This document shows positions 61,540 to 64,000 of a DNA stretch of 64,000 nt, piece by piece. Both the position numbers and the translations under genes were made by a program. The notes beneath the pieces are model-generated. The model was not told the DNA's origin, ran no database searches, and saw only the letters and a program-made list of their open reading frames with translations. The first letter of the stretch is position 1. Every line of letters begins with the position of its first letter. Source of the DNA: Denitratimonas sp037478135 (GTDB lineage Bacteria; Pseudomonadota; Gammaproteobacteria; Xanthomonadales; Xanthomonadaceae); the NCBI RefSeq assembly GCF_037478135.1, contig NZ_JBBHDV010000006.1, positions 193,447-257,446 on the forward strand, given 5' to 3'.

Positions 61540-63894
61540 TCAGTTCTTCAACCGCCGCTCAAACAGTTTGAAGATCCGCCGGTACTGGTCCAGCCAGGCA
61601 TCGGCGTACACATAGCCGTGCCGTTCCAGCGGGTAGCTGGCCAGTTCCCAGTCTTCCTTTTTCAGCTCGATCAGGCGTTGCGCCAGGCGCACCGAGTCCT
61701 GGTAGAAGACGTTGTCGTCCATCATGCCGTGCGCGATCAGCAGGTCGCCTTGCAGCCCCTCGGCGAAAAAGATCGGCGAGCTGCGCCGATACGCTTCGGC
61801 TTCGATGTCCGGAGTGTTGAGGATGTTGGCGGTGTAGCCGTGGTTGTACTGGGTCCAGTCCGTGACCGGGCGCAGCGCGGCGCCGGCGTGGAAGGTGTCC
61901 GGTGCCTTGAACATCGCCATCAAGGTCATGAAGCCGCCATAGGAGCCGCCGTACAGGCCGACGTTTTCCGCATCACCCTGATGCTGTTCGACCAGCCAGT
62001 TCACACCGTCGATCAGATCCTGCAACTCCGGTTCGCCCATATGGCGGTAGATCGCGGTGCGCCAGTCGCGGCCGTAGCCTTCGGAAGCGCGGAAGTCGAT
62101 GTCCAGCACCAGATAGCCCTGCTGCACCAGCAGGTTGTGGAACATCTGTTCGCGGAAATAGTACGGATGGCGCGCATGCGTGTTCTGGGTGTAGCCGGCG
62201 CCGTGCACGAACAGCACGATCGGATATTTCTTGCCCGGCTCCAGCGTCTGCGGACGATAGAGCTTGGACCACAGCGGCGCGTCCACCTGCGAGGACGGCA
62301 CCTGCTCGAAGCGCGGCGGCAGCCACTCGATTGCCTTGAAGGCCTCACTGCGGGTGTCGGTCAGCACACGCGCCTGGCCGCCATTGGCAGGCACCACGGC
62401 CAGCTGCGTCGGCATATAACTGCCTGACCAGCGCACCAGCAGCTGGTGCCCGTCAGGCGAAAGCTCGAAGCCTTCGACGCCATCCAGCGCGGTGATCTCG
62501 CGCACCTGGCCCTTGCCGCCGATGTCCTTGGCGCAGACCTCGTAATCACCCGGCCAGGCGCGGTTGCAGAGGAAGTAGAAACGGCTGCCATCGGCGGAAA
62601 GCTGCGGCTCGGAGGCTTCCCATGCGCCCTTCGTCAGCGCCCTGGCTTTGCCGTTCGCGGCGACGGTGTACAGATGCGAATGGCCGCTTTCCTCGGACAG
62701 CAGCCACAGCGTGCGGTTGTCCGGCAGCCAGCCGAAATCGTTGAAGTTCCAGTTGATCCAGCCCGGATCGGTCAGGCGATGCAGCGGTTTCAGCGCAGTC
62801 TTGCCGGCCTCGACCGAGGCGATCCAGCGGTCCTTGTTGTCGGTGGCGCGCAGCATCACCGCCGCACGCGAACCGTCGGCGGCGAAGCGGATCGCGTCGA
62901 TGCGCACCAGACGCTGACCGGAAAGCGCGTCCTTGCCGGCGGCCTTGCGCAGTTCGGCCAGCGGATCGGCATCGATGCCGGGCAGCGGGTCGAACGGCAG
63001 CGCGGTCTGGCTGCGGCTGGCCAGATCGATCAGCACCAGCGCGTGGCCGCCAGGCGGATTGCGCCCGACGCGGGTGCGCACGTCTTCCACTTCCTCATAG
63101 CCGGATTCGGTGACGTACAGCGGCATCTTTCCGCCCTGACCGCGCTCGTGCTTCTTCTGTTGCGTGACCGCCAGCAGCCAGCGCCCGTCCGGGCTCAGCG
63201 CCGAGTTCGACACGATCACGTCATCGCCCAGATACAGCGGCGCCGGCGCACGGCTGGCATCGAGGCTGCGCAGTTCCAGATCGCGTTCGCGCTGGCTGTC
63301 CCTGTCGGCCTTCTGTTGCGCCAGCGTGGTGAACAGTTCCAGTTGCAGCTCGCGCAACGCATCGGCCTTGGGCTCGGCGGCGGGATCCTTTTCCGCCTTC
63401 AGCACTGCGACCTGGGACACCAGCCGCGATGCCGGATCCACCGAGAACCAGTCGCTGCCACGACGGAACTGCGCGCTGGCACCATCGGCGGAAAACTGCG
63501 GTGCGCCCACCGCATCACCGCCATGGCTCAACTGCACCAGCGCGCCATTGCGCAGATCGCGCAGAAAAAGATCGCCATTGCGCACGAACAGCGCGCGGCT
63601 GCGTTCGCGGTCGTAGACCGGCGCGCGCGCATCCAGCGTGGCCAGCTCGCTGTCCTCCAACTTGCGCGTGACGCCATCGGCCAGCGTGGTGATGTACAGA
63701 TCACGCAAGGGGCTGACTTCGCGCTTCTGCGCGTGGATCACGCTGCCACCATCCAGCGCCCAGAACGGCGATTCGACCGGCGCCCCGATCCAGTCCGGAT
63801 CGGCCATGATCTGTTCCAGTGTCAACGGCTGCGCGGCGAGTGCGGCCATCGGCAAAAACAGCGCCAATGGCGCCAGGAAATTCAGTCGTAACAA
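61540..63894 (-). CDS. S9 family (prolyl oligopeptidase/DPP-type) peptidase, exported
   Basis: 784 residues. The signal peptide is LRLNFLAPLALFLPMAALAA, followed by an eight-bladed-propeller region (PDGRWLLAVTQQKKHERG, FGWLPDNRTLWLLSEESGHS) and a C-terminal alpha/beta hydrolase. The nucleophile is in LYGGSYGGFMTLM, the acid in HGMMDDNVF and the His in PLERHGYVY. Such enzymes cleave after Pro or Ala in oligopeptides in the periplasm. TTG 63894 was preferred because AAGGAA lies 9 nt upstream and it starts the signal peptide directly; ATG 63936 is the alternative, adding 14 residues. Confidence 0.92.
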   Translation of the reverse strand: MLRLNFLAPLALFLPMAALAAQPLTLEQIMADPDWIGAPVESPFWALDGGSVIHAQKREVSPLRDLYITTLADGVTRKLEDSELATLDARAPVYDRERSRALFVRNGDLFLRDLRNGALVQLSHGGDAVGAPQFSADGASAQFRRGSDWFSVDPASRLVSQVAVLKAEKDPAAEPKADALRELQLELFTTLAQQKADRDSQRERDLELRSLDASRAPAPLYLGDDVIVSNSALSPDGRWLLAVTQQKKHERGQGGKMPLYVTESGYEEVEDVRTRVGRNPPGGHALVLIDLASRSQTALPFDPLPGIDADPLAELRKAAGKDALSGQRLVRIDAIRFAADGSRAAVMLRATDNKDRWIASVEAGKTALKPLHRLTDPGWINWNFNDFGWLPDNRTLWLLSEESGHSHLYTVAANGKARALTKGAWEASEPQLSADGSRFYFLCNRAWPGDYEVCAKDIGGKGQVREITALDGVEGFELSPDGHQLLVRWSGSYMPTQLAVVPANGGQARVLTDTRSEAFKAIEWLPPRFEQVPSSQVDAPLWSKLYRPQTLEPGKKYPIVLFVHGAGYTQNTHARHPYYFREQMFHNLLVQQGYLVLDIDFRASEGYGRDWRTAIYRHMGEPELQDLIDGVNWLVEQHQGDAENVGLYGGSYGGFMTLMAMFKAPDTFHAGAALRPVTDWTQYNHGYTANILNTPDIEAEAYRRSSPIFFAEGLQGDLLIAHGMMDDNVFYQDSVRLAQRLIELKKEDWELASYPLERHGYVYADAWLDQYRRIFKLFERRLKN

Positions 63895-64000
63895 GGCGGT
63901 ATTTCCTTCAGGAAAAACACCAAGTTTAGCCCGCATATTTCATGAGATCGCAGAAAAGTGCCCCGCAAACCTCACCAGATTGCCATCTGATCCATGTTTC
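63895..64000. other. Upstream region of the S9 peptidase gene
   Basis: About 100 bp to the window edge, rather AT-rich at 63935-63960. It should carry the peptidase promoter, but no clear -35/-10 pair or other gene can be read. Confidence 0.3.

Overview
This is a 64 kb stretch of a GC-rich (roughly two thirds G+C by eye) gammaproteobacterial chromosome. The gene set (homodimeric AceE, GlnE, RraA, HemW, RNase PH-RdgB, PepQ, tricorn-like and S9 peptidases, large DUF349/DUF1631/DUF2339 proteins, many TonB-type and outer-membrane proteins) most resembles Xanthomonadales/Lysobacterales. That placement is an inference from gene content, because no rRNA is present. Genes are tightly packed, many start with ATGA-type overlaps, and I saw no tRNA, rRNA, CRISPR array, prophage or intact insertion sequence. 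Codon use is uniform and nothing looks recently imported. The only mobile-like items are short palindromic repeats, at 6549-6670, 11911-12114 and 59105-59134.

Layout. 1-6365: a proton-pumping pyrophosphatase (5' truncated by the window), a soluble pyrophosphatase, and divergent DUF2333/DUF349 genes. 6899-14763: an iron-type locus. A TonB receptor faces, across a control region with a Fur-box match and a promoter-overlapping palindrome, a five-gene run: PepSY membrane protein, DUF2271, DUF4198, ApbE flavin transferase, membrane-anchored NADPH flavoreductase. The DUF2271 protein carries a Thr-Gly-Ala-Thr motif of the kind ApbE modifies, so the run reads as a covalent-flavin electron-export chain, probably reducing ferric iron in the periplasm. 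14837-24491: a YbiI zinc-finger protein, a DUF2339-DUF3999 membrane pair, YicC, a DUF2799 lipoprotein, rph-rdgB-purC and a DMT transporter.

24669-33940 (minus strand): a five-gene operon with a recognisable promoter. It encodes a VolA-like surface lipase lipoprotein, a DUF1302 barrel, a DUF1329 protein, a YCF48-type beta-propeller and an RND/MMPL exporter. It looks like an envelope lipid-handling machine and is one of the two best candidates for a poorly described system. 33996-43572: an epimerase-like gene overlapping glnE, a lipoprotein SodC, a methyltransferase, aceE and hemW. 43720-50397: a tricorn-like protease, then an AidB-type acyl-CoA dehydrogenase translationally coupled to an acyl-CoA ligase.

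50544-52655: a clear cobalamin riboswitch in front of a BtuB receptor. 52796-55835: DUF1631 plus a PilZ protein, suggesting c-di-GMP input. 56000-61505: housekeeping genes (pepQ, an aldo/keto reductase, rpe, rraA), a T4-endonuclease-V-like protein, a GNAT acetyltransferase, a small cytochrome c and a shortened DjlA-like J protein. 61540-63894: an S9 peptidase.
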